This document shows, piece by piece, positions 15,755 through 25,237 of a stretch of 42,403 nucleotides of DNA. A program made the translations under genes and the position numbers. Each line of letters begins with the position of its first letter. Position 1 is the stretch's first letter. Source of the stretch: an uncultured Lachnospiraceae bacterium (GTDB lineage Bacteria; Bacillota; Clostridia; Lachnospirales; Lachnospiraceae); assembly GCA_947626365.1 (NCBI GenBank), contig CANQRW010000025.1, positions 1-42,403 on the forward strand, given 5' to 3'. The notes below the pieces were generated by a model, which was not told the origin of the DNA, did no database searches, and saw nothing but the letters and a program-made list of their open reading frames with translations.

Positions 15755-16414
15755 TCAGTCCCGGGACTCAACGCAGATCAGGATCCCGTCTCTGAAGTCA
15801 ATCCGCGCCTCCGCCTCCGCGATCTCATTGCTGACGCAGAGTCCTGCCTCCACGCCGATCTCAATATCCTTCTCATGAAGCGGATATTTAAACCCGGTCA
15901 GGGTAATCCCCCGCACCTTCTGGCTGAACGGCAGGAAAGACACATACTTTCCGTAAACCTTTTCCCTGTCGAAGGTTTTCCCTTCGGCAAGAAGACAGAC
16001 CCGGTTGTTGGCATCGCAGATATAAGCCTCCACGCCATGGTCCAGACACAGCTTCAGAAGATGGATGTTGGACAGTTCGTGATCCAGGCGGCCTCCCGTG
16101 GCCCCCAGAATATAAATCCGCTGACAGCCCAACTTCAGGGCCGTATTGATAGCCAGTTCCGTATCCGTCTCATCCTTCTCCGGCTTATGGACGTCCCACA
16201 GGATTCCCGGCGTCTCCCGATAACGGCCAAGAACCGCCGAATCCACCGTGTCGAAATCGCCTACGACGGCCGTAGGCGCAAGCCCCAGCTTCTCCGTCAC
16301 CGCCAGACCGGCGTCCACAGAGATCACCTCATCGGCTGCCGGAGTATTTTTCAAAAAATTACCGGCGAAAGCCAGATCGATGCGTCCGCCGGTAATGATA
16401 AGTCCTGTTTTCAT
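15755..16414 (-). CDS. thiN: Thiamine pyrophosphokinase
   Basis: 219 residues. Motifs of the TPK family: VVGDFDTV near residue 50, KDETDTELAINTA near residue 80, and GATGGRLDHELSNI at about residues 103-116. It transfers pyrophosphate from ATP to thiamine to give thiamine pyrophosphate. The start codon overlaps the rpe stop (the genes share 4 bases), so it is coupled to rpe, whose pentose-phosphate pathway also needs the TPP enzyme transketolase. This rpe-thiN end of the rsgA cluster is the classical Firmicutes order. Last gene in the long minus-strand series. Confidence 0.93.
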   Translation of the reverse strand: MKTGLIITGGRIDLAFAGNFLKNTPAADEVISVDAGLAVTEKLGLAPTAVVGDFDTVDSAVLGRYRETPGILWDVHKPEKDETDTELAINTALKLGCQRIYILGATGGRLDHELSNIHLLKLCLDHGVEAYICDANNRVCLLAEGKTFDREKVYGKYVSFLPFSQKVRGITLTGFKYPLHEKDIEIGVEAGLCVSNEIAEAEARIDFRDGILICVESRD

Positions 16415-17076
16415 CTCTTTGCAAACTCCTCAAACTTTTTCAGAAATGCTCTGGTATTGGCTGCCGCATCCCCGCGGAATACGGCGGTTCCGGTCACGAT
16501 CACATTGGCTCCCGCTTCCAGGAACCGATGAATATTGTCCAGATCCACGCCGCCGTCCACCTGAATATCCATGGGAATCCCCCTGTCGTCACACATTCTG
16601 CGGATGGCTCTCACCTTATCCAGGGTATAGGGGATCATCTCCTGACCTCCGAATCCCGGATTCACCGTCATGACAAGGATCATATCCGCCAGTTTCAGGA
16701 CATGCTCCAGGGTCCGGACAGAAGTAGCCGGACTCAGTGCGATTCCCACCTTCGCCCCGCAGGAGCGGATCTTCCGAAGGGTGTGATCCAGATGACGGCA
16801 GGCCTCGGCGTGAACCGTGATGATATCCGCCCCGCACGCTCTCATCTCATCCACATAGCGTTCCGGCTCCGTCACCATCATGTGTACGTCAAATACCTTG
16901 TCCGTACAGCTGCGGACAGAGGAAATCAATGGCATCCCGAAGGAAATGCAGGGCACAAAATACCCGTCCATCACATCAATATGGATATACTGAGCCCCTG
17001 CCTGATCCACGTCGCGTATCTGCTGCTCAAGTTTCTTAAAGTCTGCTGCCAGTATCGAGGGCGCCAAAATTGTCAT
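16411..17076 (-). CDS. rpe: Ribulose-phosphate 3-epimerase
   Basis: 221 residues from the ATG at 17076, which follows an AAGGAGA site; a longer frame adds 19 residues that would overlap rsgA and lack family similarity. Contains APSILAADF, HIDVMDGYFVP, VMTVNPGFGGQ and DGGVDLDNI motifs of the TIM-barrel epimerase. It interconverts ribulose-5-phosphate and xylulose-5-phosphate in the pentose phosphate pathway. It begins 4 bases after the rsgA stop and overlaps thiN. Confidence 0.96.
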   Translation of the reverse strand: MTILAPSILAADFKKLEQQIRDVDQAGAQYIHIDVMDGYFVPCISFGMPLISSVRSCTDKVFDVHMMVTEPERYVDEMRACGADIITVHAEACRHLDHTLRKIRSCGAKVGIALSPATSVRTLEHVLKLADMILVMTVNPGFGGQEMIPYTLDKVRAIRRMCDDRGIPMDIQVDGGVDLDNIHRFLEAGANVIVTGTAVFRGDAAANTRAFLKKFEEFAKR

Positions 17077-17080
17077 AAAA

Positions 17081-17959
17081 TCAGTATCTCCTTTTATCTT
17101 TCTGTTCCTCATAGAACAGACGGTAATTGTCATAGCGGCTCCTGCTGATCTTTCCCTCGGATACCGCCCGCTTCACGCCGCAGACTTTCTCACCGATATG
17201 GACGCAGCCGGGGAATCTGCATTCTTCCTCGAAAGGTCCAAACTCAGGAAAACAGTCTTTCAGTTCATTCAGTTCCATTCCATCCACATACATGGAACTG
17301 AATCCGGGAGTGTCCAGCATGTAGGTGTCTCTGTCAATGCAGAACAGCTCCGAATGGCGGGTCGTATGCTTTCCTCTCCTTATCTTCTCACTGATGCCGC
17401 CTGTCTCCATATTGGCCTCCGGCATAAGAAGATTGGTCAGAGAAGATTTGCCCACGCCGGACGGACCGGCCAGGGCCGTGGTCTTTCCTCTCATAAGAAG
17501 GCGGATCTCATCAATCCCCTGCTCCTCATAGGTGCTTACGGACATCACCCGGTAGCCGGCAGGCTCATAGATTTTCCGGTAACGGCCGATGTATTCCCCG
17601 TCCACCAGATCCGCCTTGTTAAACGCAATGGTAACCGGTATCTCCGCCCGGTACAGCATGACCAGAAACCGGTCCAGAAGATTCAGGTTCGGCTCCGGGT
17701 CTCTGGCGGCAAATACCACCAGGGCCTGGTCAATATTGACCACTGCCGGACGGATCAGCGCGTTCTTCCGCTCCAGGATCCGTTCAATATTGCCCTCCGG
17801 CGGCTCTGTGCTGAGAACGGAAATCTCCACGTTATCCCCGGCAAGAGGCTTGATCTTCCGATTGCGGAAGATTCCCCTGGCCTTACATTCGTAGATTATC
17901 CCATCCTCGCCGCAGACATAATAAAAGCCTGCAATTCCCTTTACAATCTTTCCTGTCAT
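17081..17959 (-). CDS. rsgA: Small ribosomal subunit biogenesis GTPase RsgA
   Basis: 292 residues with an N-terminal OB-fold and the circularly permuted GTPase order: G4 FNKADL first, then G1 GPSGVGKSS and G3 LDTPGFSS. A C-terminal zinc site is visible as CRFPGCVH with a further downstream Cys. RsgA checks late 30S assembly and leaves on GTP hydrolysis; in Firmicutes (CpgA) it is a substrate of the neighbouring PrkC kinase and also affects cell wall shape. The ATG has only a weak site, but it lies 5 bases after the prkC stop and is probably translated by coupling. Confidence 0.96.
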   Translation of the reverse strand: MTGKIVKGIAGFYYVCGEDGIIYECKARGIFRNRKIKPLAGDNVEISVLSTEPPEGNIERILERKNALIRPAVVNIDQALVVFAARDPEPNLNLLDRFLVMLYRAEIPVTIAFNKADLVDGEYIGRYRKIYEPAGYRVMSVSTYEEQGIDEIRLLMRGKTTALAGPSGVGKSSLTNLLMPEANMETGGISEKIRRGKHTTRHSELFCIDRDTYMLDTPGFSSMYVDGMELNELKDCFPEFGPFEEECRFPGCVHIGEKVCGVKRAVSEGKISRSRYDNYRLFYEEQKDKRRY

Positions 17960-17964
17960 AAACT

Positions 17965-20070
17965 CTACTCTGTCGCGAAAAATTTTACCGGATAACTGGT
18001 CAGGACTTCCCCGCTGTCGGCATTCACCACTTCCACCTCTCCGTACTCCGCTCCCGGAACGATCGCCTCGATCCTGGAATATTCAATGGGGAGAAGGTCG
18101 TTGCCGTTAATCTCTCTGGGTTCCATCAGCGTCTTGTACACCGGGCCTTCCGCGGAGTCCTGACGCAGGCGGACTTCCACTCTGAATACAGCATTCATCT
18201 GTCCCGGACCGATCAGGCCCTTCATATTATAGGTTTCGCTGATAGCGGCAATGGATCTGGCAGAGGATTCTTCCGTCCCCGCACTGACCACAAAGGACAC
18301 TCTTCCCCCCTCTTCCAAGGTGGAATTAGCCGGAACGCTCTGACTGATGACAAAGCCCTCCGGAATGGTGTCGCTGAATCCGGTGGTAATGTCCCCGGGA
18401 TTCAGATTGGCATCCATGAGCCGCTGCCTGGCCTCTTCCTCCGAAATATTGTAAAGATCCGGAACCGTGCGCATCACGGGAGCTGTCCCCAGGCTGATAT
18501 ACAGCGTCACCGTATCGCCTGCCTTCACCTCCGCAGGCTCATAACGGATCACCATCTCCTCCGCGATCGTATCATTGTATTCTTCCTCAAAATTGACTTT
18601 CAGGCCGTTCTGTTCCAGGACAGAGGCCGCCGCGATCCGCTCCATGCCGTTCAGAGCCATGGCAGACAGATCGATCCGGCCGTTGCCGCTGCTGACCACT
18701 ACATTCACCGTCGAATACTTGGGCACTACCGTACCCTCTGCCGGATCCTGCGAGATCACATATCCGGATTCCACCGTATCGGATTCCACATATTCCGTCA
18801 CTTTCATGACAAGGGTGGATTCCTTCAGCTTCGCTTCCGCCATATCCACCGGAAGGTTGATGGCCCCCGGAGCGTGCACTTCCGTATCCCCTAAGGACTC
18901 CCCGGGCTGGCTCCCCACGGTCTCCATCTGGATTCCGGAAGCATCCGGCGTCTCCCCGGAACCTGACCGGAACAATCCGCCCAGCCGGGTGAACAGCACC
19001 AGAAGCACCGCCACGATCACAACCGCCACAAACAATCCCGCCCCCGTCATAAGGCGCTCAATACCGCGCCGCACTCCGTCAAAGCTGGAACTGTACTGGT
19101 ATTCCTTCTCCGGCTCCCGCCGCGCAATCATATCCTGGCCGGGATGATAGCTCTTCTGCCCCGAATTAATGATCTTCAGCTCCTCCTGGCTGATCGGCCT
19201 GGTGCTGGAAATCATATCGTCATCCGGTTCCATGGTAACAAAATTCTCGTCCGGATGAATCAGGACTCTTCTCAGATCGGTGATCACATCCGTCACGGCG
19301 GCGTAGCGCCGCTCCGGCCGTTTTTCCGTACATTTCAGGATAATATTTTCCAGGCTCACCGGAATATCCGGATTGTAATGGCTGGGCCTGGTAATCGGCT
19401 CCTCCACATGGGCCAGGGCCACAGACACCGCGTTCTCTCCCTCAAACGGCAGATGGCCGGTCACCATCTCGTACATGGTGATGCCGAGGGAATAGATATC
19501 GCTTCTCGCATCGCTGTACCCGCCTCTGGCCTGTTCCGGCGAAATATAATGGACCGAACCCACCGCAACCGACCCCTGGGTCTGGGCCGTCACCACTCGG
19601 GCGGTGCCGAAATCCGCCACCTTCACCTTGCCGTCCTTGGAGATCAGCATATTCTGAGGCTTGATGTCCCTGTGAACGATATTCTGCTCATGGGCTGCCG
19701 CGATTCCCTGGGCGACCTGAATGGCAATTCCCACCGCCTCCTTGATCTCAAGCCTGCCCTTCTTGGCGATATAGCTTTTCAGAGTAATCCCTTCTACCAG
19801 TTCCATGACGATGTAGTGAAGCTTTCCCTCGTCCACAACGTCATAGACATTGACAATATTGGGATGGGACAGCCCGGCCGCTGACTGTGCCTCCATCTTG
19901 AACTTGGCGACAAAGCTCTCATCATTGCTCAGATCTTCCTTCAGGACCTTGATCGCCACCAGGCGGTCCAGCTTATGGCATTTTGCCTTGTATACGTCAG
20001 ACATGCCGCCGGAACCGATCAGTTCCAGTATCTCATAGCGGTTCTGCAAAAACATTCCCGATCTCAGCAT
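17965..20070 (-). CDS. prkC: Stk1/PrkC family PASTA serine/threonine kinase
   Basis: 701 residues. Hanks-type kinase domain at about 10-270: Gly-rich loop GSGGMSDV, catalytic Lys 41, HRD motif around 133-135, DFG at 153-155 and an APE-like SPEQ. A juxtamembrane linker follows, then one membrane segment at about 343-361, and an outside part with about three PASTA repeats (motifs such as QDPAEGTVV and SVPANSTLEEGG) plus a C-terminal extension. PASTA kinases sense muropeptides and lipid II and control cell wall growth, germination and translation. The ATG lies within the last codons of prpC (7-base overlap), so kinase and phosphatase are coupled. The membrane topology is N-in, C-out. Confidence 0.96.
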   Translation of the reverse strand: MLRSGMFLQNRYEILELIGSGGMSDVYKAKCHKLDRLVAIKVLKEDLSNDESFVAKFKMEAQSAAGLSHPNIVNVYDVVDEGKLHYIVMELVEGITLKSYIAKKGRLEIKEAVGIAIQVAQGIAAAHEQNIVHRDIKPQNMLISKDGKVKVADFGTARVVTAQTQGSVAVGSVHYISPEQARGGYSDARSDIYSLGITMYEMVTGHLPFEGENAVSVALAHVEEPITRPSHYNPDIPVSLENIILKCTEKRPERRYAAVTDVITDLRRVLIHPDENFVTMEPDDDMISSTRPISQEELKIINSGQKSYHPGQDMIARREPEKEYQYSSSFDGVRRGIERLMTGAGLFVAVVIVAVLLVLFTRLGGLFRSGSGETPDASGIQMETVGSQPGESLGDTEVHAPGAINLPVDMAEAKLKESTLVMKVTEYVESDTVESGYVISQDPAEGTVVPKYSTVNVVVSSGNGRIDLSAMALNGMERIAAASVLEQNGLKVNFEEEYNDTIAEEMVIRYEPAEVKAGDTVTLYISLGTAPVMRTVPDLYNISEEEARQRLMDANLNPGDITTGFSDTIPEGFVISQSVPANSTLEEGGRVSFVVSAGTEESSARSIAAISETYNMKGLIGPGQMNAVFRVEVRLRQDSAEGPVYKTLMEPREINGNDLLPIEYSRIEAIVPGAEYGEVEVVNADSGEVLTSYPVKFFATE

Positions 20071-20810
20071 ACGCCCACCTCACTTATCTGCGGGTCTACC
20101 AGGACCGCGGCAATGTTGTCCTTTCCGCCGTTAGCGTTGGCGGCTGCCACCAGTTGTTCCACTTTACTCTTAAGGGAGTGATCTCCGCCAAGAATTCCCC
20201 CTATCTCTTCATCGCCTATCATGTTGGTCAGACCGTCGGAACACAGAAGAAACAGATCCCCAGGCTTCAGCTCTCTCCTGAAGAAATCCACCTGCACCGT
20301 CCGGTCCGTGCCAACAGCCCTGGTGATGATGTTTTTCTTCTCCTGATAGTCCCTGCTGCCGCGCGTCATGCGTCCCAGGGCGACCATCTCCTCCACATAG
20401 GAGTGGTCCCTGGTAATCTGGGACAGTTCCCCACTTCGGTATAAATATAATCGGCTGTCTCCCACATTGGCGGCAATTAATTCGTTATTTTTAACTGTCG
20501 CCGCCACAAGTGTGGTCCCCATGCCGGACAGTTCCTTATTAGCAAGAGATTTCTCCAGAAGTTCCCTGTTAGCCTGACGGATGCCTTCCCTCAGAATATG
20601 CACGGGATCCTTCTCCCGGTTCTTCTCCACAAACAAAATCAGGCGCTCCACAAGAAAGCGGGAAGCATAATCGCCCGCCCTGTGACCGCCCATACCATCG
20701 GCTACCATATACAGATTTTCCAGATTTCCAATCGGAGCTGACGAAGAATAAAGGTAATCCTGATTGCGGGTTCTGATTCTGCCTACATCCGTAAGTGCAT
20801 AATCCTGCAT
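20064..20810 (-). CDS. prpC: PP2C-type serine/threonine phosphatase PrpC/Stp
   Basis: 248 residues. PPM-family metal-binding motifs: VADGMGGHRAGDYAS (Asp38-Gly39), GTTLVAA, LLCSDGLTNMI, and GGKDNIAAVLV. It removes phosphate from proteins phosphorylated by PrkC, encoded next to it. AAAGGAG lies 7 bases before the ATG, and the upstream rlmN reading frame ends 4 bases earlier. Length and motif spacing are normal. Confidence 0.96.
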   Translation of the reverse strand: MQDYALTDVGRIRTRNQDYLYSSSAPIGNLENLYMVADGMGGHRAGDYASRFLVERLILFVEKNREKDPVHILREGIRQANRELLEKSLANKELSGMGTTLVAATVKNNELIAANVGDSRLYLYRSGELSQITRDHSYVEEMVALGRMTRGSRDYQEKKNIITRAVGTDRTVQVDFFRRELKPGDLFLLCSDGLTNMIGDEEIGGILGGDHSLKSKVEQLVAAANANGGKDNIAAVLVDPQISEVGVC

Positions 20811-20814
20811 CCTA

Positions 20815-21902
20815 TCACTCCTTTTCTTCCAGATAACTTCTTCTCAGCTGGCCGCAGGCTCCATGAATGTCCCGCCCCATCTCTCTTCTTATAGTAACAT
20901 TAATTCCATTTTTTTCAAGATAATTTTTGAAAGCCAGCACCTCTTTCGGGGCCGTCTGGACAAAATCACGCTCTTTAATGGGATTTACCGGGATCAGATT
21001 CACATGGCCGCAGCGGCCCTTCACCAGCCGGACCAGCGCCCTGGCTTCCTCCGGACTGTCGTTGACGCCCCGGACCAGACTGTACTCAAAGGTCATTCTG
21101 CGCCCGGTCTTCTCATAATATGTATGGCATGCATCCATAACTTCCTTCAGAGGATATTTCCTCGCAATGGGCATAAGTTCTTTTCTGGTCTCATCATCCG
21201 GCGCGTGAAGGGACAGGGCCAGGGTAATCTGAAGTTTCTCCTCCGCCAGCTTCAGCATCTGGGGAACCAGCCCGCAGGTAGATACGGTAATATTTCTCTG
21301 ACTGATATGCAGCCCTCTCTCATCTGTGATCAGCCGGATAAACCTCAGGGTATTGTCATAGTTATCCAAAGGCTCGCCGGAACCCATGATCACCACATTG
21401 GACACTCTCTCACCGATGTCCTGCTGAATCCGGTATACCTGGTCCAGCATCTCGGATGCCCGAAGATTCCTCGCCAGGCCATCGATGGTGGATGCGCAGA
21501 ACCGGCAGCCCATGCGGCAGCCTGCCTGGGAGGAAATGCACACGGAATTGCCATGCCTGTACTTCATGAGAACGCTCTCGATAATATTGCCGTCCTCCAG
21601 GGCAAACAGGTATTTTCTGGTGCCGTCTATGGCAGATACTTTCACATCCGCCTGCTTCAGCACCGTAAGTCGCAGTTTTCTTCCAGCTGCCTGCGCATGT
21701 CGGCCGGCAGGTTGGTCATCTCGGAAAAAGAGACCGCATGTTTCTCATGAAGCCACTGAAATATCTGGTTACCCCGATATGCCGGAAATCCCATATCCCT
21801 GATCTGCTCCGTCAGCTCCTCACAGGTCAGAGACTTGATATCCGGCTTCTCCTGAAACCCTGTCTCATCCTTATGCACATTTTCCGGTATCGCTGCATTC
21901 AT
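20815..21902 (-). pseudogene. rlmN: rlmN, 23S rRNA/tRNA adenine-C2 methyltransferase, split by a frameshift
   Basis: Two adjacent frames together make one RlmN. The upstream part (21902-21657) has the N-terminal helical domain (KSLTCEELTEQIRDMG, GNQIFQWLHEKH) and ends CDLRC-stop; the downstream part (21663-20815) continues VKVSAIDGTRKYLF and carries the radical-SAM CRMGCRFC motif, GEPLDNYDN and the C-terminal catalytic Cys region. The junction lies at a GAAAACTG run (about 21675-21682); one additional A would restore EEKLRLTVLKQ and a full-length protein. RlmN methylates A2503 of 23S rRNA and A37 of some tRNAs. No classical slippery heptamer fits the zero frame. Either a sequencing/assembly error or a true loss; everything else about the gene looks intact. 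AGGAG precedes the ATG at 21902. Confidence 0.88.
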
Positions 21903-21921
21903 CGTTCCCGCTCCTGCCTCT

Positions 21922-22036
21922 CCGCCACATCGCTTCTGCGGCAGTGCTCTTTCCGCCGCTATCACTTCCGCGGCAGTACTCTTGCCGCCGCTATCACTTC
22001 CGCGGCAGTACTCTTGCCGCTGCTATCACTTCCGGC
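21922..22036. repeat. 32-bp tandem repeats spanning the rsmB stop codon
   Basis: Two identical 32-base units (21953-21984 and 21985-22016), preceded by a diverged 31-base unit (21922-21952) and followed by a partial unit (22017-22036) that contains the rsmB stop codon. Each full unit carries a GCCGC/GCGGC stem enclosing an AAGTGATA stretch that copies the rsmB end. The array fills the spacer to the rlmN start. Confidence 0.85.
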
Positions 22037-23447
22037 GCATCACTGACAGGAAAAATCCGTCGCAGGGATGAATTCCCGGAAGAAGCTGAACATATCCCTG
22101 TTCCAGGGACTGGCAGTCCAGATGTCCTCCCAGTCTTCCCTTCAGATTTACCGGTTCAAATGGGTGGTTTGCGAGAAACCACCGCAAATTTTCTTCATTT
22201 TCCGCCGCGTCGATGGTACAGGTGCTGTAAACCAGCGTCCCTCCTGGCTTGACATACCGGCATACTACTGACAGAATCCGCCGCTGAAGCTCTGCCAGAG
22301 TTTTCAGATCCTCCGGATGAATCCTGTACTTAATGTCCGGTTTCCTGCCTATGACTCCCAGACCGGAGCAGGGAAGATCCGACAGCACCACGTCAGCCTG
22401 CTCCACCATGGATTCATCCAGAATCTCAGCATCCCACACCTGTGCGGTAATATTGGTACAGCCGGAGCGGGCGATATTGTCCTGAATCAGGCTGACCTTC
22501 CGCTCGCTGATATCCCGTACCAGAACATGGCCGGAGCCAGAGGATTCTTTATCTTCCGCATTCTGCCATCCCGCCGCTTTCGCAGCTGGTTCGTGCTCCG
22601 GTGCCGGCCCTCTCGCTGTTCGCTCCGCCTCCTTAAGAAGCTGAGCCGCGTGAAGGGCTTTCCCTCCGGGCGCCCCGCACACATCCAGAATCCGGTCCCC
22701 CGCTTTTATTCCGGCAGCCTGCGCCGCCAGGGCGGAACTGACATCCTGGACTATGATCCACCCCTTCTGAAACGCCTCCAGCTTCTCCAGATAGTCGATG
22801 CCTTCCAGAGAAAGCATATTCATGCTTTCTCCGAAATAATCAACAGCCTTCGCCGACACGCCCTGTCTCTCAAGGCTGTCCATCACCATCTGCCTGTCAC
22901 AGCTGCAGCGGACGGTCAGAGGACGCTCCTCAAGAAACGCCTTCAGAATTGCTTCCACCGTATTTTCGTCATAGCGCTCCAGCCACAGTTCCACTATCCA
23001 GCGGGGCATAGAATACCGTATACTGTCGTCTGGAAAGCGGATCTGCTCCTTCTGCCGGGAAATATTTCTCAATACTCCGTTGACGAAACCCTTCAGTCCG
23101 GCGAACCTGCGTTTTTCAGACAGCTTCACCGCCTCGTTGCACACAGCGGAGTCCGGTATCCGGTCCATATGAAGGATCTGATAGACCGACATCCGGAGAA
23201 GGGTGCGGATCAAAGGCTTCATCCTGGAAAGTTTCGTGCTGGAAAACTGTTCCAGCACGTAATCGATCTGAATCTGATATTCCAACGTTCCTTCCACCAG
23301 CCTGGTGATAAACGCCCGGTCCTGCTTATCCAGATACTGGTACTTGCCCAGAGCCTGGTTCAGCACCACATGGCTGAAGGAACCTTTTTCCAGAATCTCA
23401 ATAAGGATATCCAGGGCCAGTTCCCTGGAGTCCAACGCTTTAGTCAC
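22026..23447 (-). CDS. rsmB: 16S rRNA (cytosine-967-C5)-methyltransferase RsmB
   Basis: 473 residues, a little longer than usual. N-terminal NusB-like RNA-binding domain (about 1-140), then the Rossmann methyltransferase with SAM-binding DVCGAPGGKALHAAQ near residue 255, catalytic-region DLPCSGLGV and VYSTCTI Cys motifs. It makes m5C967 in 16S rRNA. Residues about 273-306 (from the segment after HAAQLLKEAER to before HVLVRDIS) form an Ala/Glu/Gly-rich insert not expected in the family, between beta strands of the core. A GTG start overlaps the last codons of yugP, with GGAGGA 7 bases upstream. The 3' end lies in a tandem repeat array. Confidence 0.94.
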   Translation of the reverse strand: MTKALDSRELALDILIEILEKGSFSHVVLNQALGKYQYLDKQDRAFITRLVEGTLEYQIQIDYVLEQFSSTKLSRMKPLIRTLLRMSVYQILHMDRIPDSAVCNEAVKLSEKRRFAGLKGFVNGVLRNISRQKEQIRFPDDSIRYSMPRWIVELWLERYDENTVEAILKAFLEERPLTVRCSCDRQMVMDSLERQGVSAKAVDYFGESMNMLSLEGIDYLEKLEAFQKGWIIVQDVSSALAAQAAGIKAGDRILDVCGAPGGKALHAAQLLKEAERTARGPAPEHEPAAKAAGWQNAEDKESSGSGHVLVRDISERKVSLIQDNIARSGCTNITAQVWDAEILDESMVEQADVVLSDLPCSGLGVIGRKPDIKYRIHPEDLKTLAELQRRILSVVCRYVKPGGTLVYSTCTIDAAENEENLRWFLANHPFEPVNLKGRLGGHLDCQSLEQGYVQLLPGIHPCDGFFLSVMRRK

Positions 23448-24159
23448 GCCGTCTTCCTCCGAACAGAATCACCAGCCTGAGAAGCTGCAGAATGGATGTG
23501 GCTGCCGCCGCCACATAGGTCAGTGCCGCCGCTCCAAGAACCTTTCTGGTCTGTCCCACCTCGTCTCCGCGAAGAATGCCCACCTGATCCAGAAGGCGCA
23601 CAGCCCTGGCCGAGGCGTTGAATTCTACGGGAAGCGTAATCAGCTGGAACAGAACTACCAGAACGAACATCCAGATTCCAATGTTGACAATGGTGCTTCC
23701 CGCTCCGCCGACCAGCAGTCCGATGATGATCAGCGGCCAGGACAGAGTGCTTCCGAAATTGACCACAGGCACAAAAGCCGCCCGCATCCGCAGGGGCACA
23801 TAGCCTTGATTGTCCTGCATGGCATGTCCGCACTCGTGGGCAGCCACACCCACAGCCGCCACAGATGCGGAGCCGTAGACCGCCTCCGACAGGTTCACTG
23901 TCTTAGTCCGGGGATCATAGTGATCCGTCAGCTGACCCTTTACCGGCTGTATCGTCACATCAAAAATCCCCTGGGAATTGAGAAGCCTCCTTGCCGCCTC
24001 CGCCCCGGTCATACCGGTCATACTGCGGACCCTGGAATATTTCTGGAACGTACTCTGCACCCGGGCAGAAGCCCACATAGACAGCGCCGCGCCGATCAGA
24101 ACCAGAAAAATCGTCGGATCCAGTCCATAACCATAGCCCATACCGTAGTAACCATACAT
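23440..24159 (-). CDS. YugP-type zinc metallopeptidase (membrane)
   Basis: 240 residues from the ATG at 24159 (MYGYYGMGYGYG), which has AAAGGAG upstream; a longer frame adds 15 residues without support. An N-terminal membrane segment, zinc motif VAAHECGHAMQ (HExxH-like, at about residue 115) and two further hydrophobic segments near residues 148-190, then an EFNASARA segment that likely supplies the third ligand. This is the neutral zinc metallopeptidase family 2 (B. subtilis YugP), of unknown substrate. It sits between fmt and rsmB, an insertion into the otherwise classical order common in Clostridia. Confidence 0.88.
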   Translation of the reverse strand: MYGYYGMGYGYGLDPTIFLVLIGAALSMWASARVQSTFQKYSRVRSMTGMTGAEAARRLLNSQGIFDVTIQPVKGQLTDHYDPRTKTVNLSEAVYGSASVAAVGVAAHECGHAMQDNQGYVPLRMRAAFVPVVNFGSTLSWPLIIIGLLVGGAGSTIVNIGIWMFVLVVLFQLITLPVEFNASARAVRLLDQVGILRGDEVGQTRKVLGAAALTYVAAAATSILQLLRLVILFGGRRRD

Positions 24160-24232
24160 AACTATATCAGCTCCTTTCTGAGTTTCATCCTTTTTATAAA
24201 TCATGCGGTCTCACACCGCATCTCTGACTGCC

Positions 24233-25237
24233 CTATTCCGCCCTGGCAAATACGGTCCCCTCTGCCACCGGATATCCCCGGAGAAAGGCATCCGCCTCCA
24301 TCCGCTTTTTCCCCTCCGGCTGCAGCTCCAGAAGTTCCAGAAGGCCGTCTCCCGTCTTCACCATCAGGGATTTCTTATCCACATGAACGACCTGGCCGCA
24401 CAGAACAGAAATGTCTCCGGAAGCAGTACCGTCATCGCTTCCCGCAGGTGCCGGATTCCTCCCATTGTCTCCGGACTCATCGCCGCCGGCTGCCCGAACC
24501 TTCCAGATCTTTAAGGTCTTTCCGTTCCAGTGGGTGTAGGTTCCCGGCCAGGGACTTAATCCACGCACCAGACGCTCAATGGCGGCGGCACTCATGGACC
24601 AGTCAATATCGCCCATGGATTTATTCAGCATTTTTGCGTAACAGGTATTCTCATCGGTCTGGGGCGTGCGCACCGCCGTGCCCTTCTCAATCTTCTCAAG
24701 GGTAGAGAGGATCAGCTTCGATCCTGCCAGGCTCAGCTTGTCGTGAAGGCTTCCGCCGGTCTCATCCGGCTCAATGGGCACCACGGTCTGTTCCAGGATA
24801 TCGCCGGTATCCAGACCCTCGTCCATCATCATGGTGGTAACGCCCGTCTCCTTCTCCCCGTCGATGATGACCCACTGGATAGGCGCCGCTCCGCGGTATC
24901 TGGGAAGCAGCGAGGAATGGACATTGACACAGCCCAGGGGCGGAATCTCAAGCACCGACTTCGGCAGGATCTGGCCGAAAGCAGCTACCACCATCACATC
25001 CGGTTTCAGGCCGCGCAGAAGTTCCACTGATTCCGGCTCGCGCACCCTGGCCGGCTGATATACGGAAAGTCCCAGTTCCAGAGCCTTCTCCTTCACCGGC
25101 GTCATCAATACCGCCTTCCCGCGGCCCTTCGGCTTATCCGGCTGGGTGATCACTCCCGCCACCTGATGTCCTGCCGACACCAGGGCTTCCAGGATCGGCA
25201 CGGAAAAATCCGGGGTTCCCATAAATACGATTCTCAT
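24233..25237 (-). CDS. fmt: Methionyl-tRNA formyltransferase
   Basis: 334 residues. Formyltransferase core with FMGTPDFS, the [16 protein letters not shown] loop (Asn105, His107) and catalytic Asp143 in DEGLDTGD; C-terminal OB-like domain binding initiator tRNA. It formylates Met-tRNA for initiation using 10-formyl-THF, which fhs (encoded at 31.5 kb) makes. Residues about 249-274, at the start of the C-terminal domain, are a Gly/Asp/Ser-rich insert (contains [14 protein letters not shown]) that the family normally lacks. The start overlaps the def stop (ATGA), so the two partner enzymes are coupled. Confidence 0.96.
   Translation of the reverse strand: MRIVFMGTPDFSVPILEALVSAGHQVAGVITQPDKPKGRGKAVLMTPVKEKALELGLSVYQPARVREPESVELLRGLKPDVMVVAAFGQILPKSVLEIPPLGCVNVHSSLLPRYRGAAPIQWVIIDGEKETGVTTMMMDEGLDTGDILEQTVVPIEPDETGGSLHDKLSLAGSKLILSTLEKIEKGTAVRTPQTDENTCYAKMLNKSMGDIDWSMSAAAIERLVRGLSPWPGTYTHWNGKTLKIWKVRAAGGDESGDNGRNPAPAGSDDGTASGDISVLCGQVVHVDKKSLMVKTGDGLLELLELQPEGKKRMEADAFLRGYPVAEGTVFARAE

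Noticed and set aside
21657-21700. Programmed -1 frameshift in rlmN
   Set aside because: The zero-frame codons GAA-AAC preceded by A do not allow re-pairing in the -1 frame, and RlmN is not known to need frameshifting.
21922-22036. Tandem repeats resembling a CRISPR array
   Set aside because: Units are contiguous without unique spacers, and include a gene's stop codon; no cas genes are near.
22317-23480. Long plus-strand open frame opposite rsmB, and similar long frames at 7286-8200, 30215-31321 and 35256-36284
   Set aside because: These are antisense shadows of well-identified genes (rsmB, yicC, murE, ftsK), with no ribosome binding site or recognisable domain; the GC-rich codons leave few stops.
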